Shown here: positions 42,499-52,150 of the stretch, in pieces | Layout of the letters: every line of letters starts with the position of its first letter | Numbering within the stretch: the first letter of the stretch is position 1 | Assembly (NCBI RefSeq): GCF_030929605.1 | Contig: NZ_JAVFVS010000011.1 | Location: 310,001 to 374,000 of the forward strand | Length of the DNA: 64,000 bases | Reading direction: 5' to 3' | DNA from: Flavobacterium sp. LHD-80 | GTDB lineage: Bacteria > Bacteroidota > Bacteroidia > Flavobacteriales > Flavobacteriaceae | Notes under the pieces: generated by a model | Told to the model about the DNA's origin: nothing | What the model saw: the letters and a program-made list of their open reading frames with translations, nothing else | Databases searched by the model: none | Translations under genes and position numbers: made by a program

Positions 42499-44984
42499 TC
42501 TAATACATTCAAAATCTTCAGTCCAAATACAACACCATTTTGCTGAGTTCCTCCTTGATAAGAATGAACATAATCAAGTCGGAAGACTTTGAATTTTCCG
42601 AAACCTAGATTATCTAAACCAACGGTAAATTCAGAATAAGGCTTTTTGTCTGGAATTGCCAACGTGTGAAATCCAATATTCATCGTTGATTTCAGTAGAT
42701 TGATCAACGGAATTTTATTGGTCACAAAACCCATATCATTATGCTCCAAATGCATTTCGAAATAACGATTATTTGTCGAATTCGAGTAGTATGGCATTAA
42801 GTTGAAAACATTCAAATAGCGTTCACTTGTACCAATGTGAGTTTGATTTCCGTTAAAATGTCTGTAATCTATAAAAGCTATATTTTCAGCGTTAAAGAAT
42901 TTTCCAGCTCTGAAATTTGTTCCAAGAATTCCTTTATTTCCTAATGATAAATCATATTGAACGGAAGCGCCAACTCTCTCAAATTCATATTTTTTCTGAC
43001 TTGCAGCAAAGGCTTTTTCGAAAACTAAATAAACGGTAGGATATTTTTCATTTTTAACATTGAATCTTCCGTCAGGTCTTGAAATATATTTATTCCCAAA
43101 ATTAATTCGAGCCGTTACTGCTGTTTTGAATAAATGATGTTGATCAAAAGCCGAAGTTGTAAAATCATTTGGCGCTAGCGGATTGTTCGATGAATAAATA
43201 TCATCTTTTTTAAAGAACGAATAATCGGTGGTATTGAAAAGCGGTTTTCGCTGTTCGTAAGCAATTTTTGCATTCAAATTTATACCGTTCGCAACATCTT
43301 GACCATAGTTGATCTGAGCAAATTCTAAATTGTAAAGCTTCATATAATTATCTTTAAAAAATAAAGAAGCTATCGAATTGACAAATTTTGTGATTGGCTC
43401 GGCTCCATTGAATTGTGCCGTTTTTGTTCCGCCCGAAGCCCAAATCGAAGCATAATTGATGTTGTTGAATCGATGGCTGAATTCACCAATAACGCGTAAA
43501 CGATCATCAGAAAAACCGTAATTAAAAGTTGTGCTTATCGAGGTGCTTTTTCCTGTTTCTTCATTCCATTTTCTAAATGAAAAACCAGAATCTAAATTGA
43601 AACCTTGAACGGTATTAAAACTCAAAGAACTTATGTTTAATATGCCTTTATAGTTAAAAGAGTATTTCTTGAATGTATTTTTATAATCGTAGCCCATTAA
43701 AATATCCCAAACTTTAAACTTGTTGTTTTTGGCATCAATAGAGTCTGTATATTTTTGAGATTTTCTGATAGTTTGCAGGCTGTCTTTTTTTGTATAATCG
43801 GTGCTTTCTTCGATAGTTAAAGGAATTGGACGAATTTCATTCCAGAAAGCATCGTCCTTTTTGTTGGCATTTGGTTCAAAAGCAACGATTTCATTTCCGA
43901 AAGTTTTCTTTTCGAAAGAGGCTGGAAACTCATAATTAGAATAAACATAATTAAAGGTTCCTGAAAATTTAATTCCAAAAATGCCGGCGTTAAAAAATAG
44001 TGACTGCGCATTTTTTGTCCATAGTTTTTGAATCTTATTGTAACTGAAACTCTGTTTAAGAGTCATTATTTCAGTAAATTCATTTTTCATTCGGTAACCT
44101 TTTATGTCCAAATCGACTGCATAAATGGCAAAACTATCATCGACAATATAAATATAGCCTTCAAAAACGGGTTCTTTATCTCTTTTAGGAGTAACTTTTA
44201 TTTTGTTGATTTGCTGATTGTTGTCGTCAAAAAAAGTACCTTCAAGCTTGTACTTGTAATAACTGAAAGCATTGTCAGCAATAGGTGAGATGAGTTTAAT
44301 ATCAAAATCTAAAGTATTGTCATAAAAATCATAAGTCGATAAAGCTGCAGTATTATAACTGTATCCTCTGTTATTTCCGGAGATTTTTGATGCGATGATT
44401 TTCTCTTTTAATTTATCAGGTTTTTCAAATGTAATTTTCGAAATGGTTTCAGATAAATATAGAATTCCGGTTCCGGTAGAGTCTAAATTAGAAGCCATAT
44501 CTTCGCCAAGATCTACTTTTTGGCCAAGAATTTTTTTAGGAAGATCTTTTACTTTAAATAGTCCTTTCGAATAAAAGTCGGCGGTATATCGACCAGTTTT
44601 ATCCGAATTATCTTTTTTATTTGCAATCGCGCTTTTTATAATTGCATCAGCAGGATTATTTTTTGGATCAATGACAACTTCGTTTAAAGCAAAACTCTCT
44701 TCGAGCATCTTAACATCTAAAACAATATTTTTTGAATCAGAAGAAATGGCAATTTTTTGTGTTTTAAATCCGAGGTACTGAAAGATGATTTTGTTTTTAC
44801 CAGTTTCTTTTACATTCAACTGATATTTTCCATGTTCGTTTGATGTAGTTCCGGTATAAGTGTTTTCTTCAAAGACAGAGACAAAAGGCAACGGATTTCC
44901 TTTTTCATCGGTAATAGTTCCTTTGATTTGGGCAAAATTGGAAATCGAAAAAAGTAAAAAGGCAAGTAAAGTAGCGTTTCTCAT
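42495..44984 (-). CDS. DUF5686 outer membrane protein with carboxypeptidase-like domain
   Basis: An 829-residue protein with a signal peptide (1-18, SNFAQ), then a carboxypeptidase regulatory-like domain (about 20-95, IKGTITDEKGNPLPFVSVFE). The long remainder matches the DUF5686 pattern (NPADAIIKSAIANKK; YNTAALSTYDFYDNTLDFDI) and ends in an outer-membrane-barrel-like region with a terminal aromatic-poor ILNVLD. Members are common in Bacteroidota envelopes and have no known function. There is no TonB box or plug, so it is not a standard TonB receptor. Confidence 0.88.
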   Translation of the reverse strand: MRNATLLAFLLFSISNFAQIKGTITDEKGNPLPFVSVFEENTYTGTTSNEHGKYQLNVKETGKNKIIFQYLGFKTQKIAISSDSKNIVLDVKMLEESFALNEVVIDPKNNPADAIIKSAIANKKDNSDKTGRYTADFYSKGLFKVKDLPKKILGQKVDLGEDMASNLDSTGTGILYLSETISKITFEKPDKLKEKIIASKISGNNRGYSYNTAALSTYDFYDNTLDFDIKLISPIADNAFSYYKYKLEGTFFDDNNQQINKIKVTPKRDKEPVFEGYIYIVDDSFAIYAVDLDIKGYRMKNEFTEIMTLKQSFSYNKIQKLWTKNAQSLFFNAGIFGIKFSGTFNYVYSNYEFPASFEKKTFGNEIVAFEPNANKKDDAFWNEIRPIPLTIEESTDYTKKDSLQTIRKSQKYTDSIDAKNNKFKVWDILMGYDYKNTFKKYSFNYKGILNISSLSFNTVQGFNLDSGFSFRKWNEETGKSTSISTTFNYGFSDDRLRVIGEFSHRFNNINYASIWASGGTKTAQFNGAEPITKFVNSIASLFFKDNYMKLYNLEFAQINYGQDVANGINLNAKIAYEQRKPLFNTTDYSFFKKDDIYSSNNPLAPNDFTTSAFDQHHLFKTAVTARINFGNKYISRPDGRFNVKNEKYPTVYLVFEKAFAASQKKYEFERVGASVQYDLSLGNKGILGTNFRAGKFFNAENIAFIDYRHFNGNQTHIGTSERYLNVFNLMPYYSNSTNNRYFEMHLEHNDMGFVTNKIPLINLLKSTMNIGFHTLAIPDKKPYSEFTVGLDNLGFGKFKVFRLDYVHSYQGGTQQNGVVFGLKILNVLD

Positions 44985-45074
44985 GTAAGTGGTTTATCTT
45001 ACAAAAATAGAATAACTTGAATCTGAGCCTATTAATAATTTGTTAAATTACATACTACTAGAATCTTGTTGCGA

Positions 45075-45137
45075 TGTCAGGCTGAGCGAAGTCGAAGCCC
45101 TTTAGAGATGAACTCTTCGACTTAGGTCAGGGTGACA
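45075..45137. repeat. Inverted repeat of the gtcaggctgagcgaag family
   Basis: tgtcaggctgagcgaagtcg at 45075 on and its partner ending at 45137 pair with four mismatches over 23 bases. It lies between the DUF5686 and aroQ genes. Confidence 0.65.
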
Positions 45138-45141
45138 CTAT

Positions 45142-45555
45142 TTATAAAAAAGATTGAATTGCTAATTCATAGCTTTTAAGTCCGAAACCTAAAATTACAC
45201 CTTTTGCATTTCCAGACAAGTAAGATTGATGCCTGAAGCTTTCGCGAGCATATGTATTTGAAATATGAACCTCGATAACTGGAGTTGTTACCGCTTTCAT
45301 TGCATCACCTAAACCTATAGAGGTATGTGTGTAAGCGCCAGCGTTCAAAATAATTCCGTCAAATGAAAAACCAACTTCCTGAATTTGGCCAATCAATTCG
45401 CCTTCAATATTGCTTTGATAATACGAAAGTTCTACATTTGGAAATTTGGTTTTCAACGTTTCAAAATAATCTTCAAAAGTTTGGCTTCCATAAACTTCAG
45501 GTTCTCTTTTTCCTAAAAGATTCAAATTGGGTCCGTTGATAATGCAGATTTTCAT
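45142..45555 (-). CDS. aroQ: 3-dehydroquinate dehydratase, type II
   Basis: A 137-residue enzyme of the shikimate pathway that converts 3-dehydroquinate to 3-dehydroshikimate. GPNLNLLGKREPEVYG (8-23) includes the catalytic Arg17 and Tyr22. NAGAYTHTSIGLGDAM and EVHISNTYARESFRHQS are standard substrate-binding motifs, and the length is normal. It is followed on the minus strand by a repeat element and lies downstream of a bidirectional hairpin. Confidence 0.96.
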   Translation of the reverse strand: MKICIINGPNLNLLGKREPEVYGSQTFEDYFETLKTKFPNVELSYYQSNIEGELIGQIQEVGFSFDGIILNAGAYTHTSIGLGDAMKAVTTPVIEVHISNTYARESFRHQSYLSGNAKGVILGFGLKSYELAIQSFL

Positions 45556-45627
45556 ATTTAAAGTTATTTATATTGAAGAATTAATATTGCAATTGATTTT
45601 TGCAATTGAGATTGAACTTTGTAAAAA

Positions 45628-45664
45628 TAAAAAAACCGCTCTAATTAATAGAACGGTTTTTATA
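45628..45664. terminator. Terminator between porin-like and aroQ genes
   Basis: aaaaccgctct and agaacggtttt form an 11-bp stem with one wobble. The T run on the minus strand ends the porin-like gene upstream. Confidence 0.8.
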
Positions 45665-45682
45665 AAAGTATGTGATATTCTT

Positions 45683-46249
45683 TTAGAACATGAAACCAGC
45701 AGAAAGCTGTACTACTGAGTTTCTAATATCTGCATTTGGAGAGGCATCAGTTAATCCTAAACTGTAACGTCCTTGAAGAAAGATGCTTTCTGTAAGTTTC
45801 AAGCCTAAACCAGCATTAAGAGCAAAGTCAAATGTGTTAGCATCGTCAAATCTTACATCATTTTTTTGACTTAATAAAAATGAAGCTTGTGGACCAACTT
45901 CTAAGCTTAATGATTTTGTCATGTAGATTTTTGCCATTACAGGAATCGATAAATAAGCTAATTCATTTTTAAAGTCTTCTTGAGCATCGGCAAACTTATA
46001 AGTTGCTCCTTGTGTAGAATATAAAAGCTCTGGCTGAATTGCGAACTTTTCTAATAATTTTACTTCAGCTACTAAACCAGCATGAAAACTAGTGATTCCA
46101 TCTTTATCAAATGCTACACCATTTAAACTAGCATCACCAGGTTGACTCGCAAAGTTAACCCCAGCCTTAACCCCGATTTTTAATAATTGTGCGTGTATTG
46201 CAGTTGATGCCATTAAGAACATTACAGCTGCTAAAAATAATTTCTTCAT
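45683..46249 (-). CDS. Outer-membrane beta-barrel protein (porin-like, PorT family)
   Basis: A 188-residue outer-membrane barrel with a signal peptide (1-20, AIHAQ). Alternating strands are visible throughout, for example LKIGVKAGVNFAS, FAIQPELLYSTQGATYKF and LSLEVGPQASFLLSQK. It ends in a terminal Phe (LSAGFMF) as expected for BAM recognition. It is similar in layout to the two barrels on the other strand at 46520 and 47272, so the three form a family cluster. Its function is not known. Confidence 0.9.
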   Translation of the reverse strand: MKKLFLAAVMFLMASTAIHAQLLKIGVKAGVNFASQPGDASLNGVAFDKDGITSFHAGLVAEVKLLEKFAIQPELLYSTQGATYKFADAQEDFKNELAYLSIPVMAKIYMTKSLSLEVGPQASFLLSQKNDVRFDDANTFDFALNAGLGLKLTESIFLQGRYSLGLTDASPNADIRNSVVQLSAGFMF

Positions 46250-46519
46250 AAAAAATGTCTTTTAAAAATTGGTATTTATATGTTATCTATAGATCAAAAC
46301 TACATTATTTATGATTTATTGTTTTATGTCAAGCTTTAAAAAATTATTAAAATTCTCACTTTTTCAACAAAAATTTTAATCCAGCAACTCTAAAGGCTTG
46401 AAAACTACAGACTTATTTGTAGTTTATTTCTGTCTTATTTTATTATGTTCGTGTCTTTTTGTGGATGTGTTTTAATCGGATTATTCTTAGTTTAGTTTTT
46501 GTAATTAAAAATATAAATC

Positions 46520-47122
46520 ATGAAAAAAATTATTTTGGCTGCTATTGCAGTAATGACGTTTGGATTTGCAAATGCACAAAGTGTAAAATTTGGAATTAAG
46601 GGAGGAGTTAATCTTTCAACTTTTACAGGTGATGTTGAAGATGCTTCATCTAAAGTAGGTTTTCAAGTAGGGGGATTTGCAGAATTTAAGTTTTCAGACA
46701 AATTTGCTATCCAGCCAGAGCTTTTGTATTCTTTGCAAGGTGCAAAATTTGATGAAAAGGGAGATTCTTATACTTATAAAGAGAATATTCATGCTAGCTA
46801 TTTAAATATTCCTGTAATGGCGAGATATTATGTTGTTAATAAATTAAGTATTGAAGCTGGGCCTCAGATAGGGTTTTTATTATCTGCTAAGGATAAATGG
46901 GAAAGCTTAGAAAATGGTGAAAAGTACACTGGAAAAGAAAATATTAAAGATTCTTTTAAGTCAGTTGATTTTGGGTTAAATATAGGGGCTGGATATGATT
47001 TTACAGAAAATGTATCTGCAGGAATAAGATATAATTTCGGTTTATCTAATATTTCAGATTTTGAAGATGCTGGAAAAATTCATAATAATGTAATTTCATT
47101 AAATTTAGGATACAAATTCTAA
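46520..47122 (+). CDS. Outer-membrane beta-barrel protein (porin-like)
   Basis: A 200-residue outer-membrane barrel with a signal peptide (1-19, GFANAQ) and strands SVKFGIKGGVNLSTF, KFAIQPELLYSLQGAKF, LSIEAGPQIGFLLSAKD and VSAGIRYNFGLSNI, ending in YKF. It is closely similar to the next gene, which points to a tandem duplication. A terminator follows. Confidence 0.92.
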   Translation: MKKIILAAIAVMTFGFANAQSVKFGIKGGVNLSTFTGDVEDASSKVGFQVGGFAEFKFSDKFAIQPELLYSLQGAKFDEKGDSYTYKENIHASYLNIPVMARYYVVNKLSIEAGPQIGFLLSAKDKWESLENGEKYTGKENIKDSFKSVDFGLNIGAGYDFTENVSAGIRYNFGLSNISDFEDAGKIHNNVISLNLGYKF

Positions 47123-47149
47123 AAAAAAATATTTAGTTAGTTTTTGTTG

Positions 47150-47180
47150 GCCTTCCTCAATTTAGAGGAGGGCTTTTTTA
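47150..47180 (+). terminator. Terminator of the first tandem barrel gene
   Basis: gccttcctc and gaggagggc form a 9-bp stem with one wobble, followed by T6. Confidence 0.85.
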
Positions 47181-47208
47181 GGTACTAATTTATTTGTTAA
47201 AATCCTAA

Positions 47209-47239
47209 TTTGTTTTTAGTAGGTATAGTTTTATATTTG
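47209..47239 (+). promoter_or_regulatory. Promoter of the second tandem barrel gene
   Basis: TTTG (47209-47212), a 19-base spacer and TATATTTG (47232-47239) match the consensus in both sequence and spacing. The leader would be about 25 bases. Confidence 0.8.
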
Positions 47240-47271
47240 ATTAATTAAATTTTAACCCAAAACAAATTAGA

Positions 47272-47847
47272 ATGAAAAAAATTATTTTATCTGCCATTGC
47301 ATTAATGGCTTTTGCATTTAGTAATGCTCAGGAAACTAGGTTTGGAATAAAAGGTGGTCTTAATATTACAACTTTTGCTGGAGGAGATTATTGGGATGCT
47401 AAATCTTTGGTTGGTTTTCAAGTTGGAGGTTTTGCCGAGATTAAAATTATTGATAGATTATCAATCCAGCCAGAGGTTTTGTTTTCTACTCAAGGGGCTA
47501 AACTTGAATTTGCTGGTGATGATTGGGATAATAAAGTGAACTATATTAATGTTCCAGTTCTAGCTAAGTTTTATATTACAAAACAGTTTACTGCTGAAGC
47601 TGGTCCGCAATTAGGATTTTTGGTTTCTGCAAAAAGCGAAGGCGAAGACGTGAAAGATAATTTTAAATCTGTTGACACAGGATTTAATTTTGGACTTGGT
47701 TATAATTTCACGGATAATGTATCTGCAGGAATTCGTTATACAGTTGGTTTGTCAAATATTTTGGATTATGATGTTGATGATATTGATGAGTATTACGATA
47801 GTCCAAAAAATAGTGTTTTGGCTTTGACTTTGGCGTACAAATTCTAG
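47272..47847 (+). CDS. Outer-membrane beta-barrel protein, duplicate of the upstream gene
   Basis: A 191-residue barrel with a signal peptide (1-19, SNAQE). Strands TRFGIKGGLNITTF, RLSIQPEVLFSTQGAKLEF, FTAEAGPQLGFLVSAKS and VSAGIRYTVGLSNIL parallel those of the gene at 46520 in order and spacing, and it ends in YKF. A separate strong promoter and terminator make it its own unit. Confidence 0.92.
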   Translation: MKKIILSAIALMAFAFSNAQETRFGIKGGLNITTFAGGDYWDAKSLVGFQVGGFAEIKIIDRLSIQPEVLFSTQGAKLEFAGDDWDNKVNYINVPVLAKFYITKQFTAEAGPQLGFLVSAKSEGEDVKDNFKSVDTGFNFGLGYNFTDNVSAGIRYTVGLSNILDYDVDDIDEYYDSPKNSVLALTLAYKF

Positions 47848-47870
47848 TTTTAAAAAACATATATTTCTAA

Positions 47871-47899
47871 AACCTTTCTAAATTTAGGAAGGTTTTTTT
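47871..47899 (+). terminator. Terminator of the second tandem barrel gene
   Basis: acctttc at 47872-47878 pairs with ggaaggt at 47887-47893 (one wobble) and is followed by T7. Confidence 0.8.
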
Positions 47900-47927
47900 A
47901 TTTCTAAAAAGTGTTTACTTTGTACGT

Positions 47928-48824
47928 ATGAATTGGAACCGATATATAAAAGACTATCAATCGTATTTGCGAATTGAAAGAGGTTTGTCAAAAAACACAA
48001 TCGAAAACTATGGTTTTGACATAGAGCGTTTGTGTCTTTTTTTGGAACAAAATAAAATAGATGTTTCACCATTGAAAATTTCAGATGAAACATTACAGCA
48101 ATTTATTTATTCGGTTGCAAAAGAAGTGAATCCGCGTTCGCAGGCGAGAATAATTTCGGGTTTAAAGAGTTTTTTTAATTATTTGATTTTTGAAGATTAT
48201 AGAAATGATAATCCTTTAGAGTTAATTGAAAGCCCAAAAACAGGAAGAAAATTGCCAGATACTTTATCGGTTGATGAAATTGATGCTTTGATTGCTACAA
48301 TTGATTTAAGTTCAAATGAAGGAGAACGCAATAGAGCAATGCTCGAAACTTTGTATGGGTGTGGACTTCGAGTTTCAGAATTGGTTACATTAAAAATTTC
48401 AGATTTATTTTTTGATGAAGGTTTCATAAAAATTACTGGAAAAGGAAATAAAGAACGTTTTGTGCCCATTGGAAAATTAACCAAAAAGTATATCGAGATT
48501 TACAAAGATGAAGTACGCCCGAACTTAATTATTAAAAAAGGGTTTGAAGATACTTTGTTTTTAAACAGAAGAGGAAATCAGCTTACACGTGCCATGATTT
48601 TTACCATTATAAAAGATTTGGCTGTAAAAATAGGTTTGCATAAAAATATTAGTCCGCATACGCTTCGTCATTCCTTTGCGACGCATCTTTTAGAAAACGG
48701 CGCCGACCTCAGATCTATTCAGTTAATGCTAGGACACGAATCAATTACTACGACCGAAATTTATGTGCATTTAGACCGAAGTTTTTTGAAGGAAGTCATG
48801 CATACTTTTCATCCGAGAAGGTGA
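47928..48824 (+). CDS. xerD: Tyrosine recombinase XerD
   Basis: A 298-residue site-specific recombinase for resolving chromosome dimers at dif, normally with a XerC partner not found here. The N-terminal SAM-like domain is at about 1-90, and the catalytic domain has Arg in GCGLRVSELVTL, Lys in GKGNKER, HTLRHSF, LGH and the nucleophilic Tyr in TTTEIYVHL. The length is standard. An integrase of a mobile element is unlikely, since no element or cargo is seen. Confidence 0.93.
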   Translation: MNWNRYIKDYQSYLRIERGLSKNTIENYGFDIERLCLFLEQNKIDVSPLKISDETLQQFIYSVAKEVNPRSQARIISGLKSFFNYLIFEDYRNDNPLELIESPKTGRKLPDTLSVDEIDALIATIDLSSNEGERNRAMLETLYGCGLRVSELVTLKISDLFFDEGFIKITGKGNKERFVPIGKLTKKYIEIYKDEVRPNLIIKKGFEDTLFLNRRGNQLTRAMIFTIIKDLAVKIGLHKNISPHTLRHSFATHLLENGADLRSIQLMLGHESITTTEIYVHLDRSFLKEVMHTFHPRR

Positions 48825-48949
48825 TTTTTTTCGATGAAAAGTTAAATTTTATTTGAAAAATTAATATATTGTATGATAATTTCTACTAAAAGCAGATAAA
48901 ATCGACGAACTGCATGTTTTTCGGTTTTTGAGGTTAAAATAGCCTCAAT

Positions 48950-50488
48950 TTGCATAAATGTTATTATATGGTTTTTGATTTATATGGAAATGAAGATTGC
49001 TTGGAAGTGAATAATTTTTATAAAAAATTATTGGCTGAAATGCCCGATTTGCTTTTTCAATTTGTAATCGATAACAATAATAATTACTCTTTCCCGCTGG
49101 TCAGCAAATCTGCCGATGATATTTTTGAAATTTCAGCAAAAGAATTTACGAATGATATCAAGTTAATTGTTTACGATAGAATTTTTCCCCAAGACAGGGA
49201 TTTGTTTTTTCAATCTTTGGTACAGGCGCGTAAGGAAGTTAAACCGTGGGAAGTTGAGTTTAGAGCAATTTTGCCTAAAAAAGGTTTGCGGTGGTTTCGG
49301 GTTTCTTCTAAAACCGAATTGTCGCATGATGGCAATGTGAGTTTTTATGGGCATGTTTCGGATATCACAGATTTAAAAGATAAAGAGGAAAGACTTCGTA
49401 TTTCTGAAGAACGTTTTCAGTTTGCATTAGATGCTTCTACAGTTGGAATTTGGGATTGGGACATGGTGACCAATCAAGTTTTTTATTCTTCACTTTCCCT
49501 TAAAATTTTAGAATTAGAATCAACAGATGTTTTCGATGATCCTGAGCGCTGGGATAAAATTGTTCATCCTGATGATTTGCCAAAATATTACTCTGATATT
49601 CACGAGCATTTTGATAATAAAATTCCGTATTACGAGAATTACCACCGTGTAATGACCTCTAGCGGTAATTACAAATGGATTCTAGACCGCGGAAAGGTTA
49701 TAAAACGTGATGAAAATGGCAGGCCTTTGCGTGTTATTGGAACGCATACAGATGTTTCTTTGCAAAAAGAAAAAGAATTGGAACTAATAAAAACAATGAA
49801 ATTATACAGTGATCAAAACAGCCGATTGCTGAATTTTTCGCATATAGTTTCACATAATTTAAATACTCAGGCTGGTAATATAAAATCAATACTAGACTTT
49901 ATTGATGCCGATGTTGATAAACAAACCGTAAGTGAAATGCTGGTGCATTTAAGAACGGTTTCGAATGATTTGAATGATACGATTTCGAATTTAACTCAAA
50001 TTGTAAAAACGCAAAGTAATATAAATATTGCCGTTGTTCCTTTAAAACTGTGTGAATACATCGAAAAAACAATCGCGGCGATAAAAGGTTATGACAAACG
50101 AAAAAATGTTACAATCGTAAATAATGTTCCTAATTATTTGACGATTAATTTTAATCCTGCATACTTAGAAAGTGTCTTGCTTAATTTTACAACTAATGCA
50201 ATAAAATATGCACATCCGGATCGTGATCCTTTAATTGTTTTTGATTTTGCAATTGAACCAGATGGTTTTAAATCATTAAAGATTACAGATAATGGTCTGG
50301 GGATTGATTTGGCGGTTCATGGCGATCTTTTATTCGGAATGTATAAAACATTTCATAAACACGAAGATGCGCGCGGAATTGGCCTTTATATCACTCGAAA
50401 CCAAATTGAAGCAATGAAAGGGACTATTTGTGTAGAAAGTGAAGTAGGAGTTGGAACCAGTTTTAAAATTATATTTGGAGATCTATAA
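48950..50488 (+). CDS. PAS-domain sensor histidine kinase
   Basis: A 512-residue cytoplasmic sensor kinase with two PAS folds (about 30-145 and 152-272; the second has WIWDWDMV-like GIWDWDMV and the PAC-like RVIGTHTDVS). The phosphoacceptor is His302 in IVSHNLNTQAGN; the residue after His is Asn, as in a Bacteroidota subgroup. The ATPase domain has the N-box NFTTNAIKYA, G1 DNGLGID and G2 RGIGLYI. No transmembrane segment is visible, so an intracellular signal is likely. ATG 48968 is an alternative start. No response regulator is next to it. Confidence 0.9.
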   Translation: MHKCYYMVFDLYGNEDCLEVNNFYKKLLAEMPDLLFQFVIDNNNNYSFPLVSKSADDIFEISAKEFTNDIKLIVYDRIFPQDRDLFFQSLVQARKEVKPWEVEFRAILPKKGLRWFRVSSKTELSHDGNVSFYGHVSDITDLKDKEERLRISEERFQFALDASTVGIWDWDMVTNQVFYSSLSLKILELESTDVFDDPERWDKIVHPDDLPKYYSDIHEHFDNKIPYYENYHRVMTSSGNYKWILDRGKVIKRDENGRPLRVIGTHTDVSLQKEKELELIKTMKLYSDQNSRLLNFSHIVSHNLNTQAGNIKSILDFIDADVDKQTVSEMLVHLRTVSNDLNDTISNLTQIVKTQSNINIAVVPLKLCEYIEKTIAAIKGYDKRKNVTIVNNVPNYLTINFNPAYLESVLLNFTTNAIKYAHPDRDPLIVFDFAIEPDGFKSLKITDNGLGIDLAVHGDLLFGMYKTFHKHEDARGIGLYITRNQIEAMKGTICVESEVGVGTSFKIIFGDL

Positions 50489-50510
50489 TTCGTTTTATCA
50501 AAATACATAT

Positions 50511-50552
50511 AAAAAACAAAGGCTATCCGTAAAAAGATAGCCTTTGTTTTTT
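50511..50552. terminator. Bidirectional terminator between kinase and rny genes
   Basis: aaaacaaaggctatc and gatagcctttgtttt form a perfect long stem (17 bp in all) with A and T runs on each side. Confidence 0.92.
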
Positions 50553-50566
50553 ATTTAAAAGAGAAA

Positions 50567-52129
50567 TTACTTAGCAATATTAACTGCTCTAGTTTCTCTA
50601 ATTACTGTAACTTTCACTTGACCTGGATAAGTCATTTCTGTTTGGATTTTTTGTGAAATTTCGAAAGATAAGTTTGCTGCATTATCATCAGAAACTTTTT
50701 CGCTTTCTACAATTACACGAAGTTCTCTACCAGCCTGAATTGCATATGCATTTTTTACACCGCTAAATCCGTAAGCAACATCTTCAAGATCTTTCAGACG
50801 CTGAATGTAAGAATCTAAAACTTGGCGTCTAGCTCCTGGGCGTGCTCCAGAAATAGCATCACAAACCTGAATAATTGGAGATAACAATGATTTCATTTCG
50901 ATTTCGTCGTGGTGCGCTCCAATAGCGTTGCAAACCTCTTCTTTTTCACCATATTTCTCAGCCCACTGCATACCTAAAAGTGCGTGTGGTAAATCGCTTT
51001 CAGTATCTGGCACTTTACCAATATCGTGAAGTAAACCAGCTCTTTTTGCCAGTTTTACATTTAGTCCTAATTCAGCGGCCATGATACCACAAAGTTTAGA
51101 AACCTCTCTTGAGTGCTGTAATAAGTTTTGTCCGTATGAAGAACGGTATTTCATTCTTCCCACAACTTTAATTAATTCAGGGTGTAATCCGTGAATTCCT
51201 AAGTCTATAACGGTACGTTTTCCAACTTCAATAATTTCATCATCGATTTGTTTAGCTGTTTTTGCAACAACCTCTTCAATTCTTGCTGGGTGAATACGTC
51301 CGTCAGTTACTAATTTGTGTAATGACAAACGAGCGATTTCTCTACGAACTGGATCAAAACAAGAAAGAATGATAGCTTCTGGAGTATCGTCAACAATAAT
51401 TTCTACTCCGGTTGCAGCTTCTAAAGCTCTAATATTTCGTCCTTCACGACCAATAATTCTACCTTTTACATCATCAGATTCAATGTTAAAAACAGAAACG
51501 CAATTTTCAACTGCTTCTTCTGTACCAACTCTTTGAATTGTGTTGATAATGATTTTTTTAGCTTCTTGCTGTGCTGTAAGTTTAGCTTCTTCAATGGTAT
51601 CTTGAATATGCGACATAGCTTTGCTTTTAGCTTCGGCTTTTAAACCTTCAACTAATTGCTCTTTTGCTTCTTCTGCAGAAAGTCCTGAAATTACTTCAAG
51701 CTGTTGTAATTGACTTTTGTGTAGTTTGTCAACTTCGCTTTGTTTTTTGTCTAAAACCTCAATTTTATTATTGTATTCCTGAGTTTTAGCTTCAAAATCG
51801 TCATTTACTTTTTTTGCTTTTGAAAGCTCGTTAGAAACCTGAGATTCTTTATCGCGCACTCTTTTTTCTACTTCAGCTACTTTTTTGTCTCTAGCTAAAA
51901 TAACTTGTTCGTGCTCTGATTTTAGTTCGATAAAACGCTCTTTTGCCTGTAGAATTTTATCTTTTTTGATATTTTCAGCTTCTAAATTAGCATCTTTTAA
52001 AATGGAAGCTGCTTCTTTTTTAGCGTTTTTGATTAGATTAGAAATATTGCTTTTTTCGATGATTTTAGCAATTGCAAAACCTGCTGCAATCCCTACAATA
52101 CCAGAAATAATGATCGTTATTATGTCCAT
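50567..52129 (-). CDS. rny: Ribonuclease Y
   Basis: A 520-residue membrane-anchored endoribonuclease that starts mRNA decay. The N-terminal transmembrane helix (IIISGIVGIAAGFAIA) is followed by a long coiled coil (about 25-200), a KH domain (GRIIGREGRNIRALEAATGV) and an HD domain with LLHDIGK and the HD-box HHDEIE. The length is normal. The 6S RNA candidate, zapA and its coiled-coil neighbour lie upstream on the same strand. Confidence 0.97.
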   Translation of the reverse strand: MDIITIIISGIVGIAAGFAIAKIIEKSNISNLIKNAKKEAASILKDANLEAENIKKDKILQAKERFIELKSEHEQVILARDKKVAEVEKRVRDKESQVSNELSKAKKVNDDFEAKTQEYNNKIEVLDKKQSEVDKLHKSQLQQLEVISGLSAEEAKEQLVEGLKAEAKSKAMSHIQDTIEEAKLTAQQEAKKIIINTIQRVGTEEAVENCVSVFNIESDDVKGRIIGREGRNIRALEAATGVEIIVDDTPEAIILSCFDPVRREIARLSLHKLVTDGRIHPARIEEVVAKTAKQIDDEIIEVGKRTVIDLGIHGLHPELIKVVGRMKYRSSYGQNLLQHSREVSKLCGIMAAELGLNVKLAKRAGLLHDIGKVPDTESDLPHALLGMQWAEKYGEKEEVCNAIGAHHDEIEMKSLLSPIIQVCDAISGARPGARRQVLDSYIQRLKDLEDVAYGFSGVKNAYAIQAGRELRVIVESEKVSDDNAANLSFEISQKIQTEMTYPGQVKVTVIRETRAVNIAK

Positions 52130-52150
52130 GTTTGTTAAAATTTATATATA

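Noticed and set aside
47928..48824. XerD as an integrase of a mobile element
   Set aside because: No attachment-site repeats, cargo or tRNA gene adjoin it, and length and motifs fit the chromosomal dimer recombinase.
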